The notes below the pieces were generated by a model. The model was not told the origin of the DNA. It saw nothing but the letters and a program-made list of their open reading frames with translations, and did no database searches. This document shows positions 52,031-61,923 of a stretch of 64,000 nucleotides of DNA, piece after piece. Numbering within the stretch: the stretch's first letter is position 1; each line of letters begins with the position of its first letter. The position numbers and the translations under genes are program-made. This DNA is from Sphingomonas sp. GM_Shp_1. Its GTDB lineage: Bacteria > Pseudomonadota > Alphaproteobacteria > Sphingomonadales > Sphingomonadaceae. The stretch spans positions 1 through 64,000 of the forward strand of contig NZ_JALNUR010000012.1 of assembly GCF_026540895.1 (NCBI RefSeq). Direction: 5' to 3'.

Positions 52031-52777
52031 TCAGTTCAGCAGGAAGCGGACCGAGACATTGACCGTCACGTCCCGTTCACCCGGCGCGATGCTGGTCTTG
52101 GCCATGGCGTCGGAGGCCATCGCGCGTGCCATCATCATCGGCCGCTCCGGCCCACCCGCGTCCGCGCCGTTCTCGGTGATCGACACGATCCGCGCGACGC
52201 GCATTCCCGCCGCCTTGGCATAAAGCTCGGCGCGCGCGCGGGCCTTGGCGACGGCATCAGTACGCGCCTCGTCCAGCGCGGCATCGGGCTTGTCGATCGA
52301 CAGGTTGGGGCCGTCGATCTGGTTGGCGCCCTGCGCCACCAGCGCGTCCAGCACCGTGCCGGACTTGGCGATGTCGCGGAACCGGATGCTCAGCGTGTTG
52401 GTCGCCTGATATCCAGTGATGGTTGGCGGGACATTCTCGCCATAGCGATATTGCGGCTGAAGCTGGACGGTCGCGGTCTGGATGTCGCGGTCGGCGACGC
52501 CGGCCCGCTTCACCGCCGCCAGCACGCGCGCCATGCGCTGCGCATTGTCGCTCAGCGCCGCGGCGGCGGTCGCGCCCTGGCTGACCACGCCCGCGCGGAT
52601 CGTCGCCAGGTCGGGCACCCGCGTCGTGCGCCCCTCCGCCGAAACGTCGAGGATCGTACCCGCCGCCGGGACCAGCGGCTCGACCGTGGTCGGGGCGGGC
52701 ACCGACTGGGCGGCGACGCCCGACGCCATGGCGAGCGGAGCCAAGGCGGCGGAAAACAGGAATAATTTCATCATCAA
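52031..52777 (-). CDS. Periplasmic SIMPL-domain protein (DUF541), second copy
   Basis: Exported protein of 248 residues: signal peptide (ending SGVAAQ) then the SIMPL domain with ILDVSAEGRTTRVPDLATIR, YRYGENVPPTITGYQATN and AKARARAELYAKAAGMRVARI. Similar in design to 21201-21965 but without the proline run. The ATG has several neighbours (MMM); 52777 is used. Its promoter would be in the 193-bp gap shared divergently with the efflux genes. Role in envelope or oxidative stress is a family inference. Confidence 0.88.
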   Translation of the reverse strand: MMMKLFLFSAALAPLAMASGVAAQSVPAPTTVEPLVPAAGTILDVSAEGRTTRVPDLATIRAGVVSQGATAAAALSDNAQRMARVLAAVKRAGVADRDIQTATVQLQPQYRYGENVPPTITGYQATNTLSIRFRDIAKSGTVLDALVAQGANQIDGPNLSIDKPDAALDEARTDAVAKARARAELYAKAAGMRVARIVSITENGADAGGPERPMMMARAMASDAMAKTSIAPGERDVTVNVSVRFLLN

Positions 52778-52881
52778 CTCCCTTTGATGCTGGCAAAGCC
52801 TTTGGCCGACCGCGCCGAAACGTGCGATGAACGCGTCCGGCGCATCTTAGAGCCGCCTTAATTCTCCCATACGCAAAGTCG

Positions 52882-52909
52882 CTTGAGTGCAGTGATGTAT
52901 TTCTATAAT
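52882..52909 (+). promoter_or_regulatory. Candidate promoter of the RND efflux operon
   Basis: CTTGAG (52882-52887), 16-bp spacer, TATAAT (52904-52909), 61 bp upstream of the adaptor start. Good housekeeping-type match in an otherwise GC-rich gap. Confidence 0.45.
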
Positions 52910-52970
52910 ACAGCGGCGAATAGGCGCATCTGAGGCGTGGCCACGACATGAGGATGCGGATCGGGGATCG

Positions 52971-54155
52971 ATGACGAACATGAATTACGAAACGGGGGCG
53001 ATTGGTGGCGGCGGCCATATGGCACTGGAAGGACCCGCGCCCGCACGGCGGCGCTGGATTCCGGTGGTCGTGGTGCTCGCCCTCGTGGCGCTGGCGGGCT
53101 GGTATCTGCTCGGCGGCAAGAAGCATGATTCGGCCACCGGCGCCTCCAGCGGAACGCAGGTGCCCAACATCACCGTCGTGGTTCCCGGCCAGCAGGCGGT
53201 CAGCCGCATCGTTTCCGCCACCGGTACGCTGGCCGCGCGGCGCGAAATGCCGGTCGGCGTCGCGGGCGAGGGGGGGATGATCACCCGCGTCCTGGTCGAG
53301 CCGGGCCAGTGGGTCCGCGCGGGCCAGGTGCTGGCGACCGTCGATCGCTCGGTCCAGACCCAGACCGCCTCGGCGCTGAACGCCCAGGTCGCGGTGGCGC
53401 AGTCGGACCAGCAGATCGCGCAGGCCGAACTGGACCGCGCGCAGCAGCTGGTCGATCGCGGCTTCATCTCCAAGGCCGATCTGCAACGGCGCGAGGCGAC
53501 CCGCAACGCCGCCGCCGCACGCGTCCGTGCGGCCCAGGCGTCGTACAGGGAAGCGCAGGCGCGCAACGGCCGCCTGGACATCCGCGCGCCCGCCGAAGGG
53601 CTGATTCTGACCCGCGCCGCCGAGCCGGGCCAGATCGTCAGCTCAGGGTCGGGGGTGCTGTTCCGCATGGCGATGGGCGGGCAGATGGAGCTTCGCGCGC
53701 AGCTCGCCGAATCGGACCTGGTCGGCCTGACCGTCGGTTCGCCCGCCACCGTCACCCCGGTCGGCGGCGACAGGAGCTTCAAGGGCGAGGTGTGGCAGGT
53801 GTCGCCGGTCATCGATCCGCAGACCCGCCAGGGCATCGCGCGAATCGCGCTCTCCTACAGTCCCGAACTTCGTCCGGGCGGCTTCGCCTCGGCGACGATC
53901 CGCGGCGGCGCGGGCCGCGCGCCCATGCTGCCCGATTCGGCGATCCAGAGCGACGACAAGGGCAGTTTCGTGTATATCGTCGGTCCCGACAACAAGGTCG
54001 CGCGCCGCAACATCAAGATCGGTCAGGTATCGGACGATGGCGTGACCATCGCCTCGGGCCTGAACGGCAATGAGCGGGTGGTGCGGTCGGCGGGTGGCTT
54101 CCTGGCGGTCGGCCAGCTGGTCCATCCGATCCTCGGCGGCCCGGAGGCCAAGTGA
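52971..54155 (+). CDS. RND efflux periplasmic adaptor (membrane fusion protein)
   Basis: Adaptor of 394 residues linking an RND pump to an outer-membrane channel. A membrane anchor (about residues 25-45) follows a short cytoplasmic tail. The lipoyl and alpha-hairpin segments are in GMITRVLVEPGQWVRAGQVLATV and the QAELDRAQQLVDRGFISKAD coiled hairpin; beta-barrel and membrane-proximal parts follow. The permease gene starts 1 bp after its stop. Substrate unknown. Confidence 0.92.
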   Translation: MTNMNYETGAIGGGGHMALEGPAPARRRWIPVVVVLALVALAGWYLLGGKKHDSATGASSGTQVPNITVVVPGQQAVSRIVSATGTLAARREMPVGVAGEGGMITRVLVEPGQWVRAGQVLATVDRSVQTQTASALNAQVAVAQSDQQIAQAELDRAQQLVDRGFISKADLQRREATRNAAAARVRAAQASYREAQARNGRLDIRAPAEGLILTRAAEPGQIVSSGSGVLFRMAMGGQMELRAQLAESDLVGLTVGSPATVTPVGGDRSFKGEVWQVSPVIDPQTRQGIARIALSYSPELRPGGFASATIRGGAGRAPMLPDSAIQSDDKGSFVYIVGPDNKVARRNIKIGQVSDDGVTIASGLNGNERVVRSAGGFLAVGQLVHPILGGPEAK

Positions 54156-54156
54156 C

Positions 54157-57100
54157 ATGAGTTTCCGCAACATCTCCGCCTGGGCGATCCGGAACCCGGT
54201 TCCGCCGATCGTCCTGTTCGTCGCGCTGACGCTGGCGGGGATCGTCAGCTTCATGCGGATGGACGTGAACAACGACCCCGACATCGATTTCCCGATCGTC
54301 GTGGTCGTCGTGAACCAGCCGGGTGCGGCGCCGACCGAGCTGGAGACGCAGGTCACCCAGCGGGTCGAGGCGGCGTTGCGGAACTTGCAGGGCGTCGACC
54401 AGATCACCTCGACCGTGACCGAGGGCCAGTCGCAGACGCTGGTCCAGCTCGATATCGGCACCCCGATCGACCGCGCGGTCAGCGATGCGCGCGACGCGAT
54501 CACCCAGATCCGCTCGATGCTGCCCGACGGCATCCTGGAACCGCAGGTGATCCGCGTCGATTCGACCGACAACGACCTGGCCAGCTATTCGGCGGTCGCG
54601 TCCAACATGACGCCCGAACAGCTTAGCTGGTATATCGACAATAACGTCACCAAGGAGCTGTTGTCGGTCCCCGGCCTCTCCAAGGTCATCCGCAACGGCG
54701 GCGTGACGCGCGAGATTCGCGTCATCCTCGATCCGCTGAAGCTCCAGGCACAGGGCCTGACCGCCAGCGAGGTCAATGCGCAGCTTCGCATGACCAACCT
54801 GAACGCGGCGGGTGGCCGGGCCGAGATCGCGGGCACGGAACAGGCGGTCCGCGTGCTGGGCAATGCGCGCAACGCCTATGATCTGGGCCAGACCCAGATC
54901 AACGTGGGCGGCGGGCGCACCGTGCGGCTGGCCGACATCGCCACGGTCCGGGACCTTTATGCCGAGCAGCGTTCGCAGGCGGCGGTCGACGGGCGACAGG
55001 TCATCAGCTTCGACTTCCAGCGCGCCAAGGGCGCCTCGGACGTCAGCGTCTATAACGGCGCGGTCGAGAAGCTGAAGGCGCTGGAAAAGCGCAACCCGGA
55101 GGTGAAGTTCGTCCTCCGCTCGAACAGCGTCAAATATACCGAGCAGCAATATGAAAGCGCCATCCATGCGATGATCGAGGGCGCGGTGCTGGCGGTGATC
55201 GTCGTGTTCCTGTTCCTGCGCGACTGGCGCGCGACGGTGATCTCGGCGCTGGCCATCCCCTTGTCGGCGATCCCGACCTTCTGGGTCATGGATCTGATGA
55301 ACTTCACCCTCAACCAGATGACGCTGCTGGCGCTCAGCCTGGTGGCGGGCGTGCTGGTCGACGACGCGATCGTGGAGATCGAGAATATCGTGCGCCACAT
55401 GCGCATGGGCAAATCCGCCTATCAGGCGTCGATCGACGCGGCGGACGAGATCGGCCTCGCCGTGCTGGGCACCACCATGGCGATCGTTGCGGTGTTCCTG
55501 CCCGTGTCGATCATGCCGGGCGTGCCGGGGCAGTATTTCAAGAATTTCGGCCTGACCGTCGTCGTCTCGGTGCTGATGAGCCTGGCGGTCGCGCGCATGA
55601 TCACGCCGATGATCGCGGCCTATTTCCTAAAATCGGCGGGCCATGCCAGCCATGGCGAAGGGCGTCTCATGGACGCCTATATGGCGACGCTGCGCTGGTC
55701 GCTGCGCTATGATCGCCCGACCGACGGTGCACGGCGCGGGGTGGTGCGGCGCTTCTTCGGGCGGTTCCGCGACCATCGGCTGTGGGTGATCGGCATCGGC
55801 GTGATGGCCTTCGTCCTGACCGTCGTGATGTTCGCGGTCATTCCCAAGACCTTCCAGCCGCCGCAGGACAATGACCAGGCGGTCGCCAAGATCGAGATGG
55901 TGCCCGGCACCACACTGGCCCAGACCGATCAGGTCGTGAAGAAGGTCGCGCAGTTCCTGCGCAAGCAGCCGGACGTTGAATCGGTCTATTCGCGCACCAG
56001 CGTCGGCAATGGCCGCGTGGTGGCGACGTTGAAGGAGGATCGCTCGATGAAGAGCACCGACTTCGAACGCTCGCTGGCCCCCGAACTGGCCGCGATCCCC
56101 GATGCCCGCGTATCCTTCCAGTCGCAATTCGGCTGGGGGTCGAGCGGACGTGACCTGACCATCACGCTGGGCGGCGACGATCCGGCGGTGCTGCGCGATA
56201 CCGCCAACAAGATCGTCGAGCAGATGGGGACCGTCCCGGGCCTGGTCGCGCCGCGCATCGTCGGCAATCTCGACCGACCCGAAATCGTCATCCGCCCGCG
56301 CCTCGACCTCGCGGCCAATCTGGGCGTGACGACGCAGGCGCTGTCGAGTGCGATCCGCATCGCGACCCTGGGCGATATCGACCAGAATTCGGCACGCTTC
56401 TCGCTGTCGGATCGCCAGGTGCCGATCCGCGTGGCGCTGGACCAGAATGCCCGGGCGCGGATGTCGACCATCCAGAATCTGCCGGTGCAGACCCAGACCG
56501 GGGGCTCGGTGCCGCTCAGCGTCGTCGCCGATATCGGGCTGGGCGCGGGGCCGACCCAGATCGACCGCGTCAACCAGCGGCGTCAGGTCACGGTCGGGGC
56601 CGACTTGGCCAAGGGCGTGATCAGCGGCGACGCGATGAAGAAGGTCCACGACCTGCCGATCATGAAGAATCTGCCGATGGGGGTCAGCGAAATGGTGCTG
56701 GGCCAGGCCAAGATGCAGAACGAGATGATGACCAATTTCTTCACGGCGATCATCTCGGCCATCTTCATGGTCTTTGCGGTGCTGGTGCTGCTCTATCGCC
56801 GCTTCCTGCCGCCCTTCGTCAACATGGCCTCGCTGCTGCTGGCCCCCCTGGGCGGGTTGCTGGCGCTCTACTTCACCGGCAATCCGCTGTCGCTGCCGGT
56901 CTATATCGGGTTGCTGATGCTGCTCGGCATCGTCGCCAAGAACTCGATCCTGCTGATCGACTTCGCGCTGGAGGAGATCGCCAAGGGCGTGCCGGTGCGC
57001 GACGCGGTGCTGGACGCCGGGCACAAGCGCGCCCAGCCGATCGTGATGACCACGGTCGCGATGGTCGCGGGCATGGTTCCGACCGCGCTGTCGCTGGGCG

Positions 57101-57363
57101 GTGACGGATCGTGGCGCAGCCCGATGGGCGTGACGGTGATCGGCGGCCTCGCCATGTCGACCATCCTCACCCTGCTGATCGTGCCCGCCGCGTTCAGCCT
57201 GGCGGTGGGTGTCGAGCGCTGGATCGGCCCGCGTCTGGGCAAGCGGTTGCTGACCTATAAGCCCGGCGACGAACTCGGCGCCGGACCGGTGATCGAAGGC
57301 CCGGCGGGCGGCCCCGCGCTGCCGCCCGCGACCGGCAAGCTGGGCTATGGGCCAGCGGAGTAA
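54157..57363 (+). CDS. RND family efflux permease
   Basis: Proton-driven pump of 1068 residues with the 12-helix RND architecture. ATG 54157 (MSFRNISAWAIRNPVPPIVLF) is the family start. The proton-relay aspartates lie in GVLVDDAIVEIEN in the fourth helix, and the periplasmic porter domains are complete. It forms a pair with the adaptor. The closest outer-membrane factor is at 62775, after five unrelated genes. Exported compounds cannot be predicted. Confidence 0.95.
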   Translation: MSFRNISAWAIRNPVPPIVLFVALTLAGIVSFMRMDVNNDPDIDFPIVVVVVNQPGAAPTELETQVTQRVEAALRNLQGVDQITSTVTEGQSQTLVQLDIGTPIDRAVSDARDAITQIRSMLPDGILEPQVIRVDSTDNDLASYSAVASNMTPEQLSWYIDNNVTKELLSVPGLSKVIRNGGVTREIRVILDPLKLQAQGLTASEVNAQLRMTNLNAAGGRAEIAGTEQAVRVLGNARNAYDLGQTQINVGGGRTVRLADIATVRDLYAEQRSQAAVDGRQVISFDFQRAKGASDVSVYNGAVEKLKALEKRNPEVKFVLRSNSVKYTEQQYESAIHAMIEGAVLAVIVVFLFLRDWRATVISALAIPLSAIPTFWVMDLMNFTLNQMTLLALSLVAGVLVDDAIVEIENIVRHMRMGKSAYQASIDAADEIGLAVLGTTMAIVAVFLPVSIMPGVPGQYFKNFGLTVVVSVLMSLAVARMITPMIAAYFLKSAGHASHGEGRLMDAYMATLRWSLRYDRPTDGARRGVVRRFFGRFRDHRLWVIGIGVMAFVLTVVMFAVIPKTFQPPQDNDQAVAKIEMVPGTTLAQTDQVVKKVAQFLRKQPDVESVYSRTSVGNGRVVATLKEDRSMKSTDFERSLAPELAAIPDARVSFQSQFGWGSSGRDLTITLGGDDPAVLRDTANKIVEQMGTVPGLVAPRIVGNLDRPEIVIRPRLDLAANLGVTTQALSSAIRIATLGDIDQNSARFSLSDRQVPIRVALDQNARARMSTIQNLPVQTQTGGSVPLSVVADIGLGAGPTQIDRVNQRRQVTVGADLAKGVISGDAMKKVHDLPIMKNLPMGVSEMVLGQAKMQNEMMTNFFTAIISAIFMVFAVLVLLYRRFLPPFVNMASLLLAPLGGLLALYFTGNPLSLPVYIGLLMLLGIVAKNSILLIDFALEEIAKGVPVRDAVLDAGHKRAQPIVMTTVAMVAGMVPTALSLGGDGSWRSPMGVTVIGGLAMSTILTLLIVPAAFSLAVGVERWIGPRLGKRLLTYKPGDELGAGPVIEGPAGGPALPPATGKLGYGPAE

Positions 57364-57364
57364 G

Positions 57365-57493
57365 TCCTCCCCGGTACGGGAAGGGGGACCGCCGCGAAGC
57401 GGTGGTGGAGGGGGGCTGCCACAACGGATGTCCTGTCCGGCAGTCCCCCCTCCGTCAGGCCTTCGGCCTGCCACCTCCCCGTGCCGGGGAGGA
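57365..57493. repeat. Long intergenic palindromic element, copy B
   Basis: TCCTCCCCGGTACGG ... CCGTGCCGGGGAGGA arms with GGGACCGCCGCGAAGCGG and CCTCCGTCAGGCC modules. Closely similar to copy A (11766-11896). It lies just after the permease stop. Confidence 0.8.
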
Positions 57494-57569
57494 CCGCATC
57501 GCCCCGTTTCGTTACGCTCGGGAAAGATTCCACTTGAACAAAGCCGCCGTTCGCGAATTGTCCTGAACG

Positions 57570-58832
57570 ATGGAAGTCGCGACGCGATTGGGGGGTAGCC
57601 AACCCGTTCCGGCCGCCCTGCGGAAGATGCGGGCGGTTGCGACGGGTCTGTTGCTGTCGATGGCGGCCCTGTACCTGATCGCGCGCGCGTTACAGCCGGT
57701 TCACCCCGCCTGGGGTTTCGTCCGCTCCTTTGCCGAGGCGGCGATGGTCGGTGGCCTGGCGGACTGGTTCGCGGTCACCGCTTTGTTCCGCCATCCGCTG
57801 GGCCTGCCCATCCCGCACACCGCGATCGTGCCGCGCAACAAGGACCGGATCGGCGACACGCTCGCCAATTTCCTGCGCACCAATTTCCTGATCCCCCGCG
57901 TCGTCGCGCGGCGGATGCACCGGCTGGACGTGGCGGGCGCCGCCGGGCGCTGGCTGGCGCAACCGCCGCAGGAGGGCGGGCGGATCCGGCGCGGCGCCTC
58001 CAAGCTGTTCGCCGAGATGCTGACCGCCTTCGACCCCCAGCGGCTGGGCGGCATGGTGAAGGCGGGAATCGGATCGCGGCTGCGCGCGACCGAGGTGTCG
58101 CCGATCCTGGGCCAGTTGATGAAGGCGAGCATCGCCGAGGGGCGGCATCTGCCGCTGCTCGATTCGGTGCTGCGCTGGGCGGCCAGCGCGCTGGAGGCGA
58201 ACGAGCCGATCGTGCGGGCGATGGTGCATGAACGGGCGGGCGCGATCCTGCGCTGGACCGGGCTGGACGAGACGCTGGCCGACAAGCTGATCGACGGACT
58301 CCACAAGCTGCTCGACGATGTCGCCGAGGATCGCGAGCATCCGCTGCGCCTGAAGATCGAGGAAGGGCTCGATCGCTTGGCCTGGGACCTGCAATATGAT
58401 CCCGACACGCGCACGCGGGTGGAGGCGATGAAGAACGACCTGGTCGCCAATCCGGCGATGCAGCGCTGGCTCGACGGCCTGTGGGAACAGGCGCGCGAGG
58501 CGTTGCTGCGCATGGCGCGCGATCCGCAGGCGGTGACCGCGGGCAAGCTGGGCGAGACATTGCGCCAGTTGGGCCAGACGCTTCAGAACGATCCCCGGCT
58601 GGCGGCGACGATCAACCGCTTCGTGCGTCGCGCGGTGGTCGGCGTCGCGGCTGATTATGGCGACGGCATCGTCCGGCTGGTGTCGGAGACGGTGCGCGGA
58701 TGGGACGCCGACACCGTCACCTCGCGGCTGGAGAATGCGGTCGGGCGCGACTTGCAATATATCCGGATCAACGGGACGCTGGTCGGCGGCAGCGTCGGCC
58801 TGGTCCTTCACGCCGTGGACAGGTTGCTTTGA
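57570..58832 (+). CDS. DUF445 membrane-associated protein
   Basis: Protein of 420 residues with an N-terminal membrane helix (about 26-46), the DUF445 body (EAAMVGGLADWFAVTALFRHPLGLPIPHTAIVPRNKDRIG), long helices in between and a final hydrophobic piece (GSVGLVLHAVDRLL). Function unknown; the family is common in proteobacteria. It lies directly before the Mla-type genes and on the same strand. Confidence 0.88.
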   Translation: MEVATRLGGSQPVPAALRKMRAVATGLLLSMAALYLIARALQPVHPAWGFVRSFAEAAMVGGLADWFAVTALFRHPLGLPIPHTAIVPRNKDRIGDTLANFLRTNFLIPRVVARRMHRLDVAGAAGRWLAQPPQEGGRIRRGASKLFAEMLTAFDPQRLGGMVKAGIGSRLRATEVSPILGQLMKASIAEGRHLPLLDSVLRWAASALEANEPIVRAMVHERAGAILRWTGLDETLADKLIDGLHKLLDDVAEDREHPLRLKIEEGLDRLAWDLQYDPDTRTRVEAMKNDLVANPAMQRWLDGLWEQAREALLRMARDPQAVTAGKLGETLRQLGQTLQNDPRLAATINRFVRRAVVGVAADYGDGIVRLVSETVRGWDADTVTSRLENAVGRDLQYIRINGTLVGGSVGLVLHAVDRLL

Positions 58833-58929
58833 AAACGTCACGCAAAGGTCTAATTATCGGCCGGGGGCGATTCGTCGTGCGACTGAAGCGCCTTGTCGAT
58901 ACCTCCGCTTTCCCTCAAAGAGGCAGGTG

Positions 58930-60036
58930 ATGAACGCCAAGGCCGATTATCAGCTGGACCCGGCGAACGGTGGCGCGATGCGCTTCACCGGCAGCCTGTC
59001 GCTGGCGACGCTGGGCGACCTGCCGGAGCGGCTCGACCGCGAGGATGCGGCCGTCGAACGACTCGATCTGTCGCAGGTCGACCGTATCGATACGGTCGGC
59101 GCCTGGCTGATCCATCGCTTTGCCGCGCGCAACGATGCGCAGATCGACGGACTGGACGAGGATCAGCTCCATCTGATGGCCAAGGTGGTCGAGGCGGATC
59201 AGCCGGTGGCGATGCGGCCCAAGGCGATCAGCCCCTTTTCGCGCGTGGCGGGGGAAGTGGGTGACGCGGTCATCGCGGCCTTCCAGACGCTGTACGGCCT
59301 GCTGGGCTTCATGGGCGCGACCGTGCTGGCCGCGCTGGCGGTGATCCGCCATCCGCGCCGTTTCCGCTTCAACGCGGTGGTGCATGAGTTTGAGACGGTC
59401 GGCGTGACCGCGCTGGCGATCGTCGGGCTGATGAGCTTCCTGATCGGCATCGTCATCGCGCAACAGGGCGCGGTGCAGCTTCGCCAGTTTGGCGCGGAGG
59501 TGTTCACGATCAATCTGGTCGGCCGCCTGACCTTGCGCGAACTGGGCGTGCTGATGACCGCGATCATGGTTGCGGGCCGCTCGGGCTCGGCCTTCGCGGC
59601 GCAGATCGGCACGATGAAGCTGACCGAGGAGATTGACGCGATGCGGGTCATCGGCGTGTCGCCGATGGAGGCGCTGGTGCTGCCGCGCACGCTGGCGGCG
59701 GTCACGCTGATGCCGCTACTCGGCTTCTATTCCTCGCTGATCGCGATGATCGGCGGATGCTTCCTGGCGGCGGTGTCGCTGGGCATTCCGCCGATCACCT
59801 TCATCGCGCGCATTCGCGAGGTGGTGCCGATCACCGACCTTTATGTCGGGCTGATCAAGGCCCCCGTCTTTGGCGCGATCATCGCGATCGCGGGCTGTTT
59901 CCAGGGGATGCAGGTCAAGTCGGATGCCGAGCAGGTCGGGCTGCGCACCACGGCGGCGGTGGTGCAGGCGATCTTCCTGGTGATCGTGCTCGACGCCTTC
60001 TTCGCGGTCTTCTTCACCTGGATCGGATGGGATTGA
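58930..60036 (+). CDS. MlaE-type lipid ABC permease with fused STAS-like domain
   Basis: Permease of 368 residues. Residues 1-95 or so are a STAS-like domain (MRFTGSLSLATLGDLPERL, then LDLSQVDRIDTVGAWLIHRF), standing in for a separate MlaB. The rest is the MlaE membrane domain with FRFNAVVHEFETVG, LREVG-type motif TLRELGVLMTAIMVAGRSGSAF and about five helices. It is part of an inner-membrane system that moves phospholipid to or from the outer membrane. The stop overlaps the next ATG (TGATG). Confidence 0.9.
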   Translation: MNAKADYQLDPANGGAMRFTGSLSLATLGDLPERLDREDAAVERLDLSQVDRIDTVGAWLIHRFAARNDAQIDGLDEDQLHLMAKVVEADQPVAMRPKAISPFSRVAGEVGDAVIAAFQTLYGLLGFMGATVLAALAVIRHPRRFRFNAVVHEFETVGVTALAIVGLMSFLIGIVIAQQGAVQLRQFGAEVFTINLVGRLTLRELGVLMTAIMVAGRSGSAFAAQIGTMKLTEEIDAMRVIGVSPMEALVLPRTLAAVTLMPLLGFYSSLIAMIGGCFLAAVSLGIPPITFIARIREVVPITDLYVGLIKAPVFGAIIAIAGCFQGMQVKSDAEQVGLRTTAAVVQAIFLVIVLDAFFAVFFTWIGWD

Positions 60037-60953
60037 TGGCCGAACAGGACGAGCATCTGATCCAGGTCCGGGGGCTGCGCAACAGCTTCGGAGATCAGGT
60101 GATTCACGACGGGCTCGACCTGGACGTGCGCAAGGGCGAGATTCTGGGCGTGGTCGGCGGATCGGGCACCGGCAAGTCGGTGCTGATGCGCACGATCATC
60201 GGCCTCCAGACTCCCGATCAGGGCGATATCACCGTGTTCGGCGAACCGACCATCGGCCGCGAGGCGACCGAGGCGGTCGATGTCCGCAAGCGCTGGGGCG
60301 TGCTGTTCCAGGGCGGTGCGCTGTTCTCGACGCTGACGGTCGCCGAAAATGTCGCGGTGCCGCTGCGGGAGTTCTACCGCGACCTGCCGCAGGCGTTGAT
60401 GGACGAGATCGCGTCCTACAAGGTGGTGATGACCGGCCTGCCCGCCGATGCCGGGCCCAAATACCCGGCCGAGCTGTCGGGCGGCATGAAAAAGCGCGCG
60501 GGGCTCGCCCGGGCGCTCGCGCTCGACCCCGAATTGCTGTTCCTCGACGAGCCGACCGCGGGGCTCGACCCGATCGGCGCGGCGGCGTTCGACCAGTTGA
60601 TCGCCTCGCTCCAGAAGACGTTGGGGCTGACCGTCTTCCTCATCACCCATGACCTCGACACGCTTTATGCGATTTGCGACCGGGTGGCGGTGCTGGCGGA
60701 CAAGAAGGTGATCGCGGTCGGCACGATCGACGAGCTGATCGCACTCGACCATCCGTGGATCGAGGAATATTTCAAGGGGCCGCGCGGACGGGCCGCGATC
60801 GCCGCCAAGGACGAGGTGGCGGACCTGCGGCCCCGCTCCGCCGATACCGACGCCGAGCGCCACCCCACCGAAGTCGAAGCCCATTCCACCGGCCAGCGGT
60901 CGCAGGGGACCGGGGCCGACGCCCATACGAGAGGCGAACCAGGGACACGCTGA
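60036..60953 (+). CDS. MlaF-type ABC ATPase
   Basis: ATPase of 305 residues. Walker A GGSGTGKS at 41-48, Q-loop LFQGGALFS, signature LSGGMKKR, Walker B LLFLDEPTAGLDP and the H-loop LITHD are all present. A polar C-terminal tail of about 45 residues (ADTDAERHPTEVEAHSTGQR) follows the domain and is unusual. Overlaps at both ends (TGATG) show coupling to MlaE and MlaD. Confidence 0.94.
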   Translation: MAEQDEHLIQVRGLRNSFGDQVIHDGLDLDVRKGEILGVVGGSGTGKSVLMRTIIGLQTPDQGDITVFGEPTIGREATEAVDVRKRWGVLFQGGALFSTLTVAENVAVPLREFYRDLPQALMDEIASYKVVMTGLPADAGPKYPAELSGGMKKRAGLARALALDPELLFLDEPTAGLDPIGAAAFDQLIASLQKTLGLTVFLITHDLDTLYAICDRVAVLADKKVIAVGTIDELIALDHPWIEEYFKGPRGRAAIAAKDEVADLRPRSADTDAERHPTEVEAHSTGQRSQGTGADAHTRGEPGTR

Positions 60954-61915
60954 TGGAAACTCGTTCGAACCACGTCCTTGTCGGCTCCGTCGTGCTGATC
61001 CTGCTCGTCGTGCTGGCGCTTTTCACCGTCTGGATCGCCCGGCTGGGCGGCACGTCGGAGAAGGAGTATGACATCTTCTTCCGCCAGTCGGTCGATGGCC
61101 TGGCCAAGGGCTCGGCGGTCACCTATTCGGGCGTGCCCTCGGGGCAGGTGAAGGAAATCGCGCTGTGGCGGCCCGATCCGCAATTCGTGCGGGTGCGCGT
61201 CGCGGTGAACGAGCAGACGCCGATCCTCCAGGGCACGACCGCGTCGATCTCCGCCAGCTTCACCGGCACCAGCACCATCTCGCTGGACGGCGCGCGAAAA
61301 GGTGCGCCGCCGATCACCTGTCCGACGCCCGAGAACAAGACCATTTGCCCGTATGGCGTGCCGGTCATCCCGACCAAGCAGGGGGGCATCGGCGCGATCC
61401 TGAACTCCGCGCCGCAGCTGCTGGAGCGACTGTCGACGTTGACCGAGCGGCTGACCGGGCTGCTGTCGGATCGCAACCAGGCGTCGATCGCGGGCATCCT
61501 CGACAACACCAACCGTCTGACCGACGCGCTGGCCGATCGCGGGCCGGAGATCGCGGCGACGCTGGCGCAGACCCGCGTGGCGATCCAGCAGGCGGGCGAT
61601 GCGGCGCAGTCGATCGGTCAGTTGGCGGCGACGACCAACGGCCTGCTCGCCGAGGACGTCAAGCCGACCATGGTCAATCTGAACAAGGCGATCGCCTCGG
61701 CCCAGAAGAGCGCCGACACGCTGAATTCGGCGATCGGCGATGCGCGGCCGGGCCTGCAGACCTTCTCCAAGCAGACCGTGCCGGAGGTGGATCGTCTGGT
61801 GAAGGACCTGCGCGTGATGACCCAGTCGCTGTCGGCGGTCGCCGAGAAGGTCGACCAGCAGGGCGCCGGGTCGCTGATCGGGCAGCAGAAGCTGCCGGAC
61901 TATAAGGGCAAGTGA
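60953..61915 (+). CDS. MlaD-type MCE-domain substrate-binding protein
   Basis: Protein of 320 residues anchored by one N-terminal helix (about 8-27), with a single MCE domain (about 35-130, YDIFFRQSVDGLAKGSAVTYSGV, QVKEIAL). A periplasmic helical tail (residues 150-320) follows. The tail is longer than in E. coli MlaD and may form the bridge to the outer membrane. Start at 60953 overlaps the stop of the ATPase gene. Confidence 0.93.
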   Translation: METRSNHVLVGSVVLILLVVLALFTVWIARLGGTSEKEYDIFFRQSVDGLAKGSAVTYSGVPSGQVKEIALWRPDPQFVRVRVAVNEQTPILQGTTASISASFTGTSTISLDGARKGAPPITCPTPENKTICPYGVPVIPTKQGGIGAILNSAPQLLERLSTLTERLTGLLSDRNQASIAGILDNTNRLTDALADRGPEIAATLAQTRVAIQQAGDAAQSIGQLAATTNGLLAEDVKPTMVNLNKAIASAQKSADTLNSAIGDARPGLQTFSKQTVPEVDRLVKDLRVMTQSLSAVAEKVDQQGAGSLIGQQKLPDYKGK

Positions 61916-61923
61916 GGAAGCCG

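Noticed and set aside
55627-57474. 615-residue ORF opposite the RND permease
   Set aside because: His/Arg/Gln-rich shadow of a strongly conserved pump gene.
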